Source: Bacteroidales bacterium
Lineage (GTDB): Bacteria; Bacteroidota; Bacteroidia; Bacteroidales; UBA7960
NCBI GenBank assembly: GCA_012521995.1
Contig: JAAYLH010000060.1
Span: 1-64,000, forward strand
Reading direction: 5' to 3'
DNA length: 64,000 nucleotides
The notes below the pieces were generated by a model, which saw nothing but the letters and a program-made list of their open reading frames with translations, did not search any database and was not told the origin of the DNA. Positions 16,746 to 24,959 of the stretch are shown here, piece after piece. The position numbers and the translations under genes were made by a program. How positions within the stretch are numbered: position 1 is the stretch's first letter; the number at the start of each line of letters is the position of its first letter.

Positions 16746-17897
16746 ATGAGCATAAACTTCAACCAGATCCCCTCGCCCTGCTATGTGCTCGACGAGACTT
16801 TGCTTAGGATAAACCTGGAAATACTCAGCCTGGTGCAGGAAGAGGCAGGGGTGGATATTATCTGCGCCCTGAAAGGTTATTCAATGTGGAGCACTTTTCC
16901 GCTGGTGGGGCAATACCTCAGGGGTGCCACCGCCAGTTCACTCCACGAGGCACGGCTGATCTTTGAGGAAATGGGGGTGAAAGCCCATACTTATTGCCCC
17001 GTTTACAGGGATGATGAGTTTGAAGCCATCCTGCAGTACAGCAGTCACATCACCTTTAACTCCCTCAGCCAGTATGAAAGGTTCAGGGACAGGGTGAAGG
17101 CCTTTCCCGAGCCTGTGTCGATGGGCTTGCGCATCAACCCCGAATATTCGGAGGTGGAAACAGAGCTGTACAATCCCGCCATCCCCGGCTCCCGCCTGGG
17201 CATCACCATAGACCAGCTTGGCGACGCACTTCCTGAAGGCATTGAGGGACTGCACTTCCATGTATTGTGCGAGCACGACAGTTTTGTGCTTGAGCGCACC
17301 CTCGAAAAGGTGGAAGAAAAGTTCGCTCACTTAATCCGCCAGGCCAAATGGTTTAATTTGGGTGGCGGGCACCATATCACACGCAAGGATTATGATGTGA
17401 AGCACCTGGTGGCCCTGCTCATCAGGTTCCGCGCGCGCTATCCCAACCTTAGTAAAGTAATCCTCGAGCCGGGGGAAGCCGTAGGCTGGCAAACAGGATA
17501 CCTGGTGGCTTCGGTGCAGGATATCATTGAAAAACCTGATATGCGTATTGCCATGCTCGATGTCAGTTTTTCGGCCCATATGCCCGACTGTCTCGAGATG
17601 CCCTATAAGCCTCATGTGCTTGGCGCAACAGATGCCATAGAGGGTCAACCTGTCTACCGCCTGGGAGGCACTACCTGCCTGGCAGGCGACTATATGGGCA
17701 TGGGCGATTACAGCTTTGGCAATGAGCTGAAGCTGGGCGATAAGGTCGTTTTCGATGATATGATCCATTATACAATGGTCAAAACCACCTTCTTCAACGG
17801 GGTGAAACATCCCGCTATTGGGATTTGGCAGGACAAGGGCGAGTTTGTCCTCTTGCGTGAATTTAGTTACGAAGATTACAAGGGTAAGCTTTCCTGA
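16746..17897 (+). CDS. nspC: Carboxynorspermidine decarboxylase
   Basis: A 383-residue fold-III PLP enzyme that decarboxylates carboxy(nor)spermidine to the polyamine. It opens with NQIPSPCYVLDETLLRINLE, and the PLP lysine lies in IICALKGYSMWS (about residue 41). Further family segments are LHFHVLCEHD, WFNLGGGHHIT, LEPGEAVGW and the C-terminal catalytic cysteine region GGTTCLAGDYMG. With the preceding dehydrogenase it completes spermidine synthesis from aspartate semialdehyde, independent of decarboxylated S-adenosylmethionine. Whether spermidine or norspermidine is made cannot be read from the sequence. Confidence 0.94.
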   Translation: MSINFNQIPSPCYVLDETLLRINLEILSLVQEEAGVDIICALKGYSMWSTFPLVGQYLRGATASSLHEARLIFEEMGVKAHTYCPVYRDDEFEAILQYSSHITFNSLSQYERFRDRVKAFPEPVSMGLRINPEYSEVETELYNPAIPGSRLGITIDQLGDALPEGIEGLHFHVLCEHDSFVLERTLEKVEEKFAHLIRQAKWFNLGGGHHITRKDYDVKHLVALLIRFRARYPNLSKVILEPGEAVGWQTGYLVASVQDIIEKPDMRIAMLDVSFSAHMPDCLEMPYKPHVLGATDAIEGQPVYRLGGTTCLAGDYMGMGDYSFGNELKLGDKVVFDDMIHYTMVKTTFFNGVKHPAIGIWQDKGEFVLLREFSYEDYKGKLS

Positions 17898-17900
17898 GCC

Positions 17901-18806
17901 TTAAGCCTCAGTCAGGCCACAGGCAGCAATAAGCTTTAAAGCCTCAGCGGGCGTTTCTTTCTTAAGAAGCGCCCGTATTTTTCTATGGATGGCCTCGCTA
18001 CGGGCTGCCTGTTTCACAGGCAATGCAATAAGGAACCCGGCCACTGCCTCTTCCTTCATATAAGCCTCCACCTCTTCCTTCCCAGGCCATTGGGTTTGTC
18101 CTGCAAGTATGGCCAGTTCCTGCCCGCTCAGAATCCTGCTGGTTCTGATTGACTCAGGCAGGCCATCCATTCCTAAAGCCTGGCTGCTGCGGGGTTGTAC
18201 GATTTCAAAGATGCAGTCTCCCTGTACCCGGGTATAATAATAGTTGCCAAGGCGGCCTATGAGGTCTAGCTGATAGGGGTCGATTTTGTGGTCAGAATCG
18301 ATAATCCGCTCGTCGAAGTGCATCACAATTACCTCTGCAATCACCAGGTTGGCAGCCCCTGGCTGTTCGCCCAGTGTCTTGATTTCAAGTAACCTGCATT
18401 CGAATTGTGCGAGACTCTCTTTCACCCTGAAGGGTTTGACCTGTTGGGAAGCCAGCGGACTAAAGCCTGCCTTCACGAATTCGTTGATTCCGTGTTCATA
18501 GTCAAGTCCTGCCAGAGTCATCTGACGGGCCATGGCGAAGGTGATCATGTTGATGACCAGCTCTCCCGTCTCACGGACATTCTGAAGCGTGTCTTTGGGT
18601 TTGCCCTCGCGCAGCCTGCTGTTGGCCGAAAAGATAAGAACCGGGGGCGTGCTGCTAAAGATGTTAAAGAAACTGTACGGGGCCAGGTTCGGCCTGCCTT
18701 CCTTGTCCAGCGTGCTGACGAAAGCAATGGGCCTGGGCCCAATGGCACCCAGCAAAAACTGCGATCGCTGGCGGGCATCCAGCTCTTTGGGAATAAAGGT
18801 TTTCAT
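17901..18806 (-). CDS. Flavin reductase-like FMN-binding protein
   Basis: The 301-residue protein has a flavin-reductase-like split-barrel domain over about residues 1-210. The segment LLGAIGPRPIAFVSTLDKEGRPNLAPYSFFNIFSS is characteristic of the DIM6/NTAB group of FMN-binding proteins, and SPLASQQVKPFRVKESLAQFECRLL is the second conserved block. The last 90 residues are a helical extension without a recognised domain. These proteins reduce or bind flavins, but the substrate of this clade is not known. It ends four bases from nspC and is transcribed towards it. Confidence 0.85.
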   Translation of the reverse strand: MKTFIPKELDARQRSQFLLGAIGPRPIAFVSTLDKEGRPNLAPYSFFNIFSSTPPVLIFSANSRLREGKPKDTLQNVRETGELVINMITFAMARQMTLAGLDYEHGINEFVKAGFSPLASQQVKPFRVKESLAQFECRLLEIKTLGEQPGAANLVIAEVIVMHFDERIIDSDHKIDPYQLDLIGRLGNYYYTRVQGDCIFEIVQPRSSQALGMDGLPESIRTSRILSGQELAILAGQTQWPGKEEVEAYMKEEAVAGFLIALPVKQAARSEAIHRKIRALLKKETPAEALKLIAACGLTEA

Positions 18807-18889
18807 AGGATACAGACAGGAAAATGTCTCACCGCCGCTTACACTGGCAAACGGAAAGGATTATTAAATAGAATTGAAGACGGGTGTTC

Positions 18890-19150
18890 TTATTCTTCCG
18901 AGTATTTCACTCGGCCGGAGTGTTTTTTCTCTTCCATGGCTTTGCGCGAATGCCGCAGGTAACTCCAAAACCAACCCGAAAAGAAGCCAAGGGCAAAAAT
19001 GACCAGAAACACAATGAACGATCTGCCCTCGACTTTAAGTCCTAAAACATTAATGTTTACGGGTTGCCAGTTTTGAGCAATAAAAACCACAAGCAAAATG
19101 GCAACAATTACATAAAGGATCATCAAAAAAACATTCGTGGTTTTCTTCAT
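18890..19150 (-). CDS. LapA-like (DUF1049) two-helix membrane protein
   Basis: An 86-residue inner-membrane protein with two transmembrane segments (about 7-27 and 43-63). The motif VVFIAQNWQPVNINVLG between them, followed by a second helix ending WSYLRHSRKAMEEKK, is the lipopolysaccharide-assembly-protein-A (LapA/YciS, DUF1049) pattern. In Escherichia coli LapA works with LapB in regulating LPS synthesis; here no LapB is adjacent, so only the family assignment is supported. The C-terminal tail is charged and should be cytosolic. Confidence 0.8.
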   Translation of the reverse strand: MKKTTNVFLMILYVIVAILLVVFIAQNWQPVNINVLGLKVEGRSFIVFLVIFALGFFSGWFWSYLRHSRKAMEEKKHSGRVKYSEE

Positions 19151-19254
19151 TTTCTTCTTCCTTTTGTTTTGTTTGAATTTGAAATACTATTTCAAAAATG
19201 GTACTGAAGGTTAATTAATCCTATTTTATTCAGGAACAGACTTTTTAGATTCGT

Positions 19255-20505
19255 TTACCTGAGCAGGTAGGCAATGGTCACCCCAAGATAATTGCCAACG
19301 GCATAACCGATGATGCCAATGGTCATCCCCGAAACAATGACCTGTCTATTGTTGATAGCACCAGCAATGACGGGCACAAAGGCAGGCGAGCAGATGAAGG
19401 CCGTGGAAGTGATCATGGTGGTGTCGGCATCCACCTTGAAGATTTTGCTCAACAGCACGTGCAGGAATAAGGACCCGAACACGGCAAGGGTGACATAACC
19501 GAACAGCCCGGGCGTGATGCCCCCGAAGTTTCGGATATCAGCCATGGAAGAAACCACAAGGCTGAAGACCAGGATAAAGTACATGCCTGCATCAAAGGTT
19601 TTGTCGATCTTGTTGATGCCCGGGATCAGTGAAGCAATGATGCCCAGGGTGGTAATGGTCAGGATTATCACGGTCATCTCCATGCTTTTTGGAAGTATGA
19701 TGCTTAGGCCATAGCCCAGACCAAAGATGAGGACGGCTACTCCGATAGCTTTCAGCAAAGGGATGAAATATCTCCGCTGAAAAACGTGGAAGAAAGGCCT
19801 TTTCCCCTTTTGCCCAGGAGCGGTAAAAACCTCCGCAAAGTCGGGAAATTTGGGCAGGAACTTATGAAAAACCCGTTGTCCGATGGTGATCAGGAAGGCC
19901 AGGTAGAATACCCCCACCACGAGGTCGTAGGTGTGGGTGAGGATGTAAATCTCAGGGTCTACATCCAGGGCCATTTTGATGGATGCCAGGTTGGGCGTGC
20001 CTCCCGTATAGACCCCTATCAACATACCCGAAACCTTCCACAGGTCCTCGGTACCCGAGTCCTGGAAGATATAATATCCGGCAATGATGACCGAAACCAC
20101 TGCCACCATCCCGGCCAGCATCGAAACCATGGTTTTTCCTGCCACCTTTTTCCATTGATGGATGTTTGTAGAAAAGAGCATTAGCGGGATGGCCAGGAGT
20201 ACCGTGATGGACATTAGCAGGTCGCGCAACTTATAAACCCGAAAAGCCATAACATCCTCTGCTGTGATTTCCCCATTTGCTTCCATCACCTGCAGGTCTG
20301 AAAGGCTGACTCCCGGCTGGTTGAGCAGGATACTGTTGATCACCTCTCCGGGACTGGGGATCAGCCCAATATTGCCCAGGATCAGTCCAACCAGGTAGGC
20401 AATGATGACTGATCCAAGCCGGTCGGCAGTTCGGAATCGATAGGTAAGGTATAGGATTAAAACCGGGGTGAGAACATAAAACAACGCAAGTAAAATTATC
20501 TCCAT
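19255..20505 (-). CDS. DUF819-family multi-pass membrane protein
   Basis: The 416-residue product is strongly hydrophobic with roughly ten transmembrane segments and matches the DUF819 family, which resembles carboxylate-type transporters of unknown substrate. I place the start at 20505 (MEIILLALFYVLTPVLIL), because the 27 residues ahead of it in the track ORF are Cys-rich and non-hydrophobic and have no support. Typical features are the repeated glycine-rich segments GVYTGGTPNLASIKMAL and STAFICSPAFVPVIAGAINN, which probably line the transport path. No gene next to it suggests a substrate. Confidence 0.85.
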   Translation of the reverse strand: MEIILLALFYVLTPVLILYLTYRFRTADRLGSVIIAYLVGLILGNIGLIPSPGEVINSILLNQPGVSLSDLQVMEANGEITAEDVMAFRVYKLRDLLMSITVLLAIPLMLFSTNIHQWKKVAGKTMVSMLAGMVAVVSVIIAGYYIFQDSGTEDLWKVSGMLIGVYTGGTPNLASIKMALDVDPEIYILTHTYDLVVGVFYLAFLITIGQRVFHKFLPKFPDFAEVFTAPGQKGKRPFFHVFQRRYFIPLLKAIGVAVLIFGLGYGLSIILPKSMEMTVIILTITTLGIIASLIPGINKIDKTFDAGMYFILVFSLVVSSMADIRNFGGITPGLFGYVTLAVFGSLFLHVLLSKIFKVDADTTMITSTAFICSPAFVPVIAGAINNRQVIVSGMTIGIIGYAVGNYLGVTIAYLLR

Positions 20506-20637
20506 GGTGGTACGAATTTTGGTTGCCGGGTGAAAACAATCACATAAAGGTAAATTTTTTTGACATATGTAGCCTACCCCGGGCATATGTCCCTAAAAAT
20601 AATGGGTGTTTGATGCCCAAAGCCCTGTAATTATTAG

Positions 20638-20645
20638 TAATTTTG
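20638..20645 (+). promoter_or_regulatory. -7 element upstream of the M49-like lipoprotein gene
   Basis: TAATTTTG matches TAnnTTTG and lies 41 bp before the start codon. A TTTG at 20609-20612 is 25 bp upstream, slightly far for a -33 element. Confidence 0.5.
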
Positions 20646-20686
20646 AAGGCTGACAACATTATTATTCAACCCAAAACATCAACCCA

Positions 20687-22324
20687 ATGAAGCATTTATC
20701 CGTACTGTTGCTTTCGGTGATCCTGGCCTTTGGGGCCCTGACCGGATGCGCACCCAAAACCGATGAATACACTGAAACGATGAAAGCCAAACTTGAGCAG
20801 TTTAAGGAAGTGACCCTCACCACCGACCTGTCGTGGTTAAGTGAAAAAGAACGTGAAATGATCAGCATCCTGATCGATGCGGCCGACCTGATGGACGAGG
20901 TGTTCTGGATGCAGGCCTATGGCGATAAGGATCAGTTGATGCGCGAGCTCGACAATGAATTTGCCCGGCAGTACGCCCTCATTCATTATGGGCCCTGGGA
21001 TCGCCTTGGCGGGATGGCCCCCTTTGTTCCTGAGCTTGGAGCGAAACCCGAAGGAGCCAATTTCTATCCCACCGATATGACTAAGGAAGAATTTGAAGCA
21101 TGGGATGACCCCAATAAAACAAGCCTTTATACGGTGATTCGTCGTGATGAGGCCGGAAATCTCGTCAGTGTGCCTTATTCGCAAGCCTATGCCGAACAGC
21201 ATCAGAAAGCTGCTGAGCTGCTGCGCCAGGCCGCTGAGCTGGCCGAAGACGAAGGTCTGAAGACATACCTGCTGGCCCGCGCCGAAGCCCTTCTGAACGA
21301 CGACTACCAGCCCAGCGACTTTGCCTGGATGGCCATGAAGGAAAGCAATATTGATTTTGTCGTCGGCCCAATTGAGAATTATGAAGATCGCCTCTTCGGA
21401 TATAAGGCTGCCAATGAAGCTTTTGTGCTGGTCAAGGATCCTGAGTGGAGCGCTCGCCTGGTGAAGTTCAATGCCATGCTTCCCGAGCTGCAGGCCGGTT
21501 TGCCTGTCCCGGCCCAATATAAGGCCGAAACCCCGGGTATCGATGCCGATATGAATGTGTATTATGCCCTGTATTATGCCGGCGACTGCAATGCGGGCAG
21601 CAAAACCATTGCCATCAACCTGCCCAACGACCCTGAAATCCATACCTCGGTAGGAACCCGCAAGCTGCAACTCAAAAACTCCATGCAGGCAAAATTCGAT
21701 AACATCCTGGTGCCGATTGCCAATATGCTGATCGACGAGAGCCAGCGCAAACACATTAAGTTTGATGCATTCTTTGAAAACACCACTTTCCACGAGGTAT
21801 CACACGGGATGGGCGTGAAGAACACGATCACGGGTCAGGGCCCCATGCGCGAAGCCCTGCGCGAATACTACAGCCCCATCGAAGAAGCCAAGGCCGATAT
21901 CATGGGCCTTTACCTGGTGACCCAGCTCTATGAAATGGGTGAGATCACCAGCGGAGAGGTGATGGACAACTATGTGACCTTCTTTGCCGGAATCTTCCGT
22001 AGCAGCCGTTTTGGGGCGAGTAGCGCTCACGGACGAGCCAATATGCTGACAATGAAATATTTTGCTGACCGCGGCGCTTTCGTATATCAGGAAAACGGAA
22101 CCTATCTGGTGAATTTTGAAGCGATGCGTGAAGCCGTCTTTGCACTTTTGGCCGATATCCTGATGGTGCAGGGCGATGGGAACTACGCTGAAGCAAAAAA
22201 TTGGGTGGACCAGGATGGCGTGATGACTGACCAGCTCCGCACTGACCTTGAAAAAGTGAATGCTGCCGGCATCCCCGTTGACATTGTCTTCAAGCAGGGC
22301 AAGGAAGTCCTTGGACTCAGATAA
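20687..22324 (+). CDS. M49-like (dipeptidyl-peptidase III family) zinc peptidase lipoprotein
   Basis: The 545-residue protein has a lipoprotein signal with lipobox LTGC (Cys21), so it is exported and membrane-anchored. A zinc motif HEVSHGMG is at residues 369-376 and the second motif EEAKAD at about 399-404. The pair corresponds to the HEXXGH...EECRAE arrangement of dipeptidyl-peptidase III (M49). Here the first motif is the five-residue HEXXH form rather than the six-residue HEXXGH form usual in M49. The enzyme would release dipeptides from the N-terminus of oligopeptides, though substrate and even catalysis are unproven. A terminator follows. Confidence 0.8.
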   Translation: MKHLSVLLLSVILAFGALTGCAPKTDEYTETMKAKLEQFKEVTLTTDLSWLSEKEREMISILIDAADLMDEVFWMQAYGDKDQLMRELDNEFARQYALIHYGPWDRLGGMAPFVPELGAKPEGANFYPTDMTKEEFEAWDDPNKTSLYTVIRRDEAGNLVSVPYSQAYAEQHQKAAELLRQAAELAEDEGLKTYLLARAEALLNDDYQPSDFAWMAMKESNIDFVVGPIENYEDRLFGYKAANEAFVLVKDPEWSARLVKFNAMLPELQAGLPVPAQYKAETPGIDADMNVYYALYYAGDCNAGSKTIAINLPNDPEIHTSVGTRKLQLKNSMQAKFDNILVPIANMLIDESQRKHIKFDAFFENTTFHEVSHGMGVKNTITGQGPMREALREYYSPIEEAKADIMGLYLVTQLYEMGEITSGEVMDNYVTFFAGIFRSSRFGASSAHGRANMLTMKYFADRGAFVYQENGTYLVNFEAMREAVFALLADILMVQGDGNYAEAKNWVDQDGVMTDQLRTDLEKVNAAGIPVDIVFKQGKEVLGLR

Positions 22325-22349
22325 GCCCCAAATCTCAGTTTTATTTTAC

Positions 22350-22397
22350 GGCTTCCCAGAATTTGCCAGAGGGCATTTTTGGGAAGCCATTTTTTTT
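22350..22397 (+). terminator. Intrinsic terminator after the M49-like gene
   Basis: GGCTTCCCA (22350-22358) pairs with TGGGAAGCC (22380-22388). An inner TGCC/GGCA stem is present, and a run of eight T follows. Confidence 0.9.
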
Positions 22398-22710
22398 GGA
22401 CCCGATTTCCTAGGTTCCAAGGAAGAACCATTCAGCTAGTTTAACCGTACTTTAACCAATTACAATTGGTTAAAGTACGGTTAAACTACGGTTAAAGTAC
22501 GGTTAAACTTATATTTTGGAATTGCCTTAAGCAGGGTTTGATTCATGCTAAACAGAAAAGTTGTTGAGAATTATTTGTGCCATTGTCAATGACTGGCCCG
22601 GTTTTTGGGAAAAGAATATCCAAAAAACAGTATTTTTACACTTCGCTGGAAAATACTCCTTGAAAAAAGGAAGGAACCCCGGCATTTTCTTAATTCATTA
22701 TTCATAAGCT
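22398..22710. other. Intergenic region with repeat array, no gene
   Basis: This gap before the M28 peptidase has no convincing gene; the track ORF at 22605 is out of frame with the true start at 22711. It holds the second 11-bp array (22437-22507) and AT-rich sequence. TATTTTTA near 22631 is one mismatch from the -7 consensus and may serve the peptidase gene. Confidence 0.6.
22437..22507. repeat. 11-bp tandem repeat array with palindromic start (array B)
   Basis: Three direct 11-bp units, GTACGGTTAAA, CTACGGTTAAA and GTACGGTTAAA, cover 22475-22507. A copy in inverse orientation precedes them, so 22437-22461 and 22464-22488 form a perfect 25-bp inverted repeat with a two-base centre. Unit length, the TACGGT core, the palindromic beginning and the position just after a terminator all match array A at 5468-5546, while the variable bases differ. 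Confidence 0.95.
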
Positions 22711-24390
22711 ATGAGAATATTAAAATCGATTTTCACCCTGTTGATGGTTTTTTTGCTTCAGGGCTCCTTTGGACAGTCAAACTTTGATTTTTCGGACGAG
22801 CGAGTGCTCGAGCGTCTGAAAAAAGATATTTACACCCTGGCCGACGAGCGCATGGAAGGCCGGGAAGCAGGCACGCCCGGAGAGCGGCTGGCTGCTGAAT
22901 ACATTGCAAATCAAATGCTTGAGGCAGGTCTTAAGCCCATTTTCAATGAGTCGTATTTCCAGGAGGTTCCTTTCCCCGGTGCTTTCGTTGAAGGCCCCGA
23001 TAATTTCCTGGTGATTGATGGAGTGACTTATACATTCAATGAAGACTTTTTTGCCCTGCCCAATACGGGCAATGCAGTGGTGAATGCACCCGCTGTATTT
23101 GCAGGTTTTGGGCTGGAAGGGGTGGAAGGCATTGACAACTATGGCGGCCTGGGATCTGTTGCAGGACGGGTGGTTGTGCTCGATTATTATTCGCCCGAAG
23201 GTCTGAACGAGAGACTTGATATTACGACCCGAGAGGCTTTGGCGCAGAAGATAGAACTGGCGGTAAAGAAGGGTGCTGCCGGGATAATTCTTGTCAATAC
23301 CCTTTCGTGGCAGTCGGATCCGCGCATCAGCCTGGGTATGGAGGTGCCGCGAGAGGGCATTCCTGTGGTATTTGGCACTGAACGGGTCAGGGATGTGCTT
23401 CTGGCTAAGGCAGACGTCGAAGTGCTCTTATCTACTGAGCTGGAGCGGCCGATGTACACGGGGTACAATGTGGCAGGCTATTGGGACAATGGGGCGCCTA
23501 CCACTGTAATTATTGGGGGTCATTACGACCACCTGGGCTATGGCGGATCGGGCTCACGCAGCCCCGGGGAGCACGCCCTTCATCCCGGTGCTGATGACAA
23601 TGCCAGTGGAACGGCAGGAGTGCTGGAAGCCGCCCGCTACCTGGTTCAATCTGACCTGAAAAAACACAATTATATTTTCATCGCCTTTACGGCGGAAGAA
23701 AAGGGGCTGATTGGCAGCCGGTATTTTGCCGACAGCGAAGCCTATGATATGGGCAAGGTGAATTATATGTTCAATTTTGATATGCTTGGTCGTTTGACTG
23801 ACAATAAACTGTCGCTGATCGGCACGGGCACTACCCCCATCTGGGAAGCTGCAATCGACCATGTTGCCCCCGGTCATTTCAACATTCGTAAAAGCCCCGG
23901 TGGCCTGGGAGGTTCTGATCATACTGCTTTTTACCTGAAAAATATTCCTGTGCTGTTTTTCTTTACAGGTATTCACGATGACTACCACCGCCCCGGGGAT
24001 ACGCCCGATAAGGTGAACTACCAGGGCACCCTTGAGATCATGAAGTTTACCTACGATTTGATGCGGGAACTCGAAACCGAAGACAGGCTGGCTTTTACGC
24101 CTACCCAGTCGAGCGACACGCGTCGCCGTCGCACGGAAGGGGTGACCCTGGGCCTGATGCCTGACCATGTATATACGGGGGAGGGCCTGAAAATTCAGGC
24201 GGTGATGGATGATCGTCCCGCTCAGAAGGCCGGCATTGCCAACGGGGATGTAATTATTCGCATTAATGATGATGAGGTTAGTGAGATTCAGACCTATATG
24301 CGGGCCCTTGGAAACCTTAAGGGGGGAAGCAAGGCCATGATCACCGTCAAAAGGGGAGAAGAGGTTATGACCTTCCAGGTACAGCTTTAA
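22711..24390 (+). CDS. Secreted M28-family metallopeptidase with PA and PDZ domains
   Basis: The 559-residue protein has a signal peptide (cleavage near SFGQS, about residue 22) and acts outside the cytoplasm. Residues about 120-250 form a protease-associated insert. The catalytic M28 domain shows the di-zinc ligands in GGHYDHLGYGG, HPGADDNASGTAG, FTAEEKGLIGSRYF, FDMLGR and GGSDHTAFY. The last 90 residues are a PDZ domain (GVTLGLMPD, DDRPAQKAGIANGDVIIRIND) that may bind peptide termini. The family includes aminopeptidases and glutaminyl cyclases; aminopeptidase is the more likely activity here. No partner gene is adjacent. Confidence 0.92.
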   Translation: MRILKSIFTLLMVFLLQGSFGQSNFDFSDERVLERLKKDIYTLADERMEGREAGTPGERLAAEYIANQMLEAGLKPIFNESYFQEVPFPGAFVEGPDNFLVIDGVTYTFNEDFFALPNTGNAVVNAPAVFAGFGLEGVEGIDNYGGLGSVAGRVVVLDYYSPEGLNERLDITTREALAQKIELAVKKGAAGIILVNTLSWQSDPRISLGMEVPREGIPVVFGTERVRDVLLAKADVEVLLSTELERPMYTGYNVAGYWDNGAPTTVIIGGHYDHLGYGGSGSRSPGEHALHPGADDNASGTAGVLEAARYLVQSDLKKHNYIFIAFTAEEKGLIGSRYFADSEAYDMGKVNYMFNFDMLGRLTDNKLSLIGTGTTPIWEAAIDHVAPGHFNIRKSPGGLGGSDHTAFYLKNIPVLFFFTGIHDDYHRPGDTPDKVNYQGTLEIMKFTYDLMRELETEDRLAFTPTQSSDTRRRRTEGVTLGLMPDHVYTGEGLKIQAVMDDRPAQKAGIANGDVIIRINDDEVSEIQTYMRALGNLKGGSKAMITVKRGEEVMTFQVQL

Positions 24391-24405
24391 GCTTCCTAAT
24401 AAAGA

Positions 24406-24446
24406 AACAGGCATACCTTTCCGGGAAGCGGAATTGTATGCCTGTT
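24406..24446. terminator. Bidirectional terminator between the M28 peptidase and pyrI
   Basis: AACAGGCATA (24406-24415) pairs with TATGCCTGTT (24437-24446), with T-rich sequence beyond each arm. It lies between two convergent genes and could serve both. Confidence 0.75.
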
Positions 24447-24463
24447 GCTGTTTTAGGCGCGTA

Positions 24464-24925
24464 TTATTTAAATTCAATATTGCTGCGTCGGGTGATCTTC
24501 TCGCAGAAATGGCATTTGAGCCTCAGGTCTTCCTTTTCGATCACGGAAAAGCGTGTGTTTATCTGTTCGTGATTGGTGACACAATTGGGGTTGAAACATT
24601 TAACAATGCCAGTAACCTGCTCGGGGATCTCGACGACCTTTTTGCTGCTGACCTGGAAGTCTCGGATCTCGATGATGGAAGCATGAGGGGCCACCAGGGC
24701 GATCTTGTTGAGTTCCTCGGGTTTGAAGAATTTATTGCTCACTTTGATAAGGCCCTTGGTGCCGTATTTTTTGCTTTCGAGGTTTGTGGCAAACAAGACC
24801 ATATTGTCAAAGCTGTCGAGTTTTAGAATGCGGATAACCTGGAATACGGCAGTGGAGGGGATATGATCGATGACGGTTCCGTTTTCGATGGCCGATACCT
24901 TTAATTCCTTTATTTTTTCGCTCAT
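24464..24925 (-). CDS. pyrI: Aspartate carbamoyltransferase regulatory subunit
   Basis: The 153-residue product is the regulatory chain of aspartate transcarbamylase, which binds nucleotide effectors and holds the catalytic trimers together. The N-terminal allosteric domain includes ENGTVIDHIPSTAVFQVIRIL, and the C-terminal zinc site has four cysteines in CFNPNC and CHFC. Length equals that of the E. coli chain. It is co-transcribed with pyrB, 34 bp downstream of it. Confidence 0.97.
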   Translation of the reverse strand: MSEKIKELKVSAIENGTVIDHIPSTAVFQVIRILKLDSFDNMVLFATNLESKKYGTKGLIKVSNKFFKPEELNKIALVAPHASIIEIRDFQVSSKKVVEIPEQVTGIVKCFNPNCVTNHEQINTRFSVIEKEDLRLKCHFCEKITRRSNIEFK

Positions 24926-24959
24926 TGTAAAAGGGGTTAATGATTTTTACCAGGATGGA

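Noticed and set aside
20837-21793. 318-residue minus-strand ORF
   Set aside because: Antisense to the M49-like lipoprotein gene; composition is typical of a reverse-frame shadow and there is no start signal.
23554-24477. 307-residue minus-strand ORF
   Set aside because: Antisense to the M28 peptidase whose zinc-ligand motifs are intact on the plus strand.
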